Below, in pieces: positions 7,191 through 7,318 of a stretch of 7,318 nt of DNA. The translations under genes and the position numbers were made by a program. Position 1 is the first letter of the stretch. Each line of letters opens with the position of its first letter. Source of the DNA: Paludibacteraceae bacterium (lineage in GTDB: Bacteria; Bacteroidota; Bacteroidia; Bacteroidales; Paludibacteraceae). The stretch lies in contig CAJGDW010000080.1 of assembly GCA_904502115.1 (NCBI GenBank), positions 1-7,318 of the forward strand, given 5' to 3'. The notes beneath the pieces were generated by a model that was given only the letters and a program-made list of their open reading frames with translations, did no database searches and had not been told where the DNA came from.

Positions 7191-7318
7191 ATCTTTTACG
7201 TCCACTACAATGGGTTTGTCTTTTTGAATGGTGCGGGCAATGATTTGCTCGGATAGTTGGTTCAACACCAAGCGTTGCAACGCACGTTTAATAGGACGCG
7301 CTCCAAATTGTGGATCAA
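7167..7318 (-). CDS. clpB: ClpB disaggregase, C-terminal fragment (cut by window edge)
   Basis: The last 49 complete codons and TAA stop of a minus-strand gene whose 5' part lies beyond the right edge. The reverse complement translates to DPQFGARPIKRALQR, then LNQLSEQII, and ends GLLVCKN. The GAR-P-I-K-R segment is the sensor-2 arginine motif of the second AAA+ domain, and the whole tail matches the small C-terminal domain of ClpB. ClpB is the hexameric cytosolic ATPase that, with DnaK, pulls apart protein aggregates after heat stress. ClpA and ClpC share the GARP-L-K-R motif, but the following QRLVLNQLSEQI and the short tail fit ClpB better. The gene converges on malQ with 103 nt between stop codons, a gap that carries three hairpins. 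Its promoter and any heat-shock control lie outside the window. Confidence 0.88.
   Translation of the reverse strand, partial: DPQFGARPIKRALQRLVLNQLSEQIIARTIQKDKPIVVDVKDGLLVCKN

Overview
The window looks like an ordinary chromosomal stretch from a Bacteroidota bacterium, most likely Bacteroidales. The gene families point that way: a roughly 550-residue S41 processing protease, a YgiQ-type radical SAM protein, and a roughly 900-residue CBM20-CBM20-GH77 glucanotransferase. Starts lack purine-rich Shine-Dalgarno sequences, and the one candidate promoter has the TAnnTTTG form of that phylum. I saw no mobile element, CRISPR array, rRNA or tRNA.

Region 1 (20-4219) is a compact plus-strand cluster of three overlapping genes. 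The first is a secreted C-terminal processing protease (S41/CtpA type, PDZ plus Ser-Lys catalytic site). Its end overlaps the start of a YgiQ-family radical SAM protein by 32 nt. That gene in turn shares an ATGA stop/start with a small exported protein of unknown function. The overlaps suggest one transcript with coupled translation. The shared task of the three is not evident: two act outside the cytoplasm and one is a cytosolic iron-sulfur enzyme.

Region 2 (4220-4357) is the only gap before the next gene. It is AT-rich and holds a Bacteroidota-type -7 element just before the glucanotransferase, plus a weak AT-rich inverted repeat.

Region 3 (4358-7063) encodes a cytosolic 4-alpha-glucanotransferase with two N-terminal starch-binding modules and a long insertion in its GH77 domain. 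This is the layout of plant DPE2. It would disproportionate maltose and maltodextrins during glycogen or starch use. The first starch-binding module appears to have lost its ligand-binding tryptophans; the second keeps them.

Region 4 (7064-7318) is a convergent junction. On the minus strand the last 49 codons of clpB enter from the right edge. Between the two stop codons lie three back-to-back hairpins: a bidirectional intrinsic terminator, a 24-bp imperfect hairpin made of opposed 7-nt repeat units, and a perfect 13-bp hairpin that contains the clpB stop codon. This junction is the most unusual non-coding structure in the window. Nothing here amounts to a clearly novel system.
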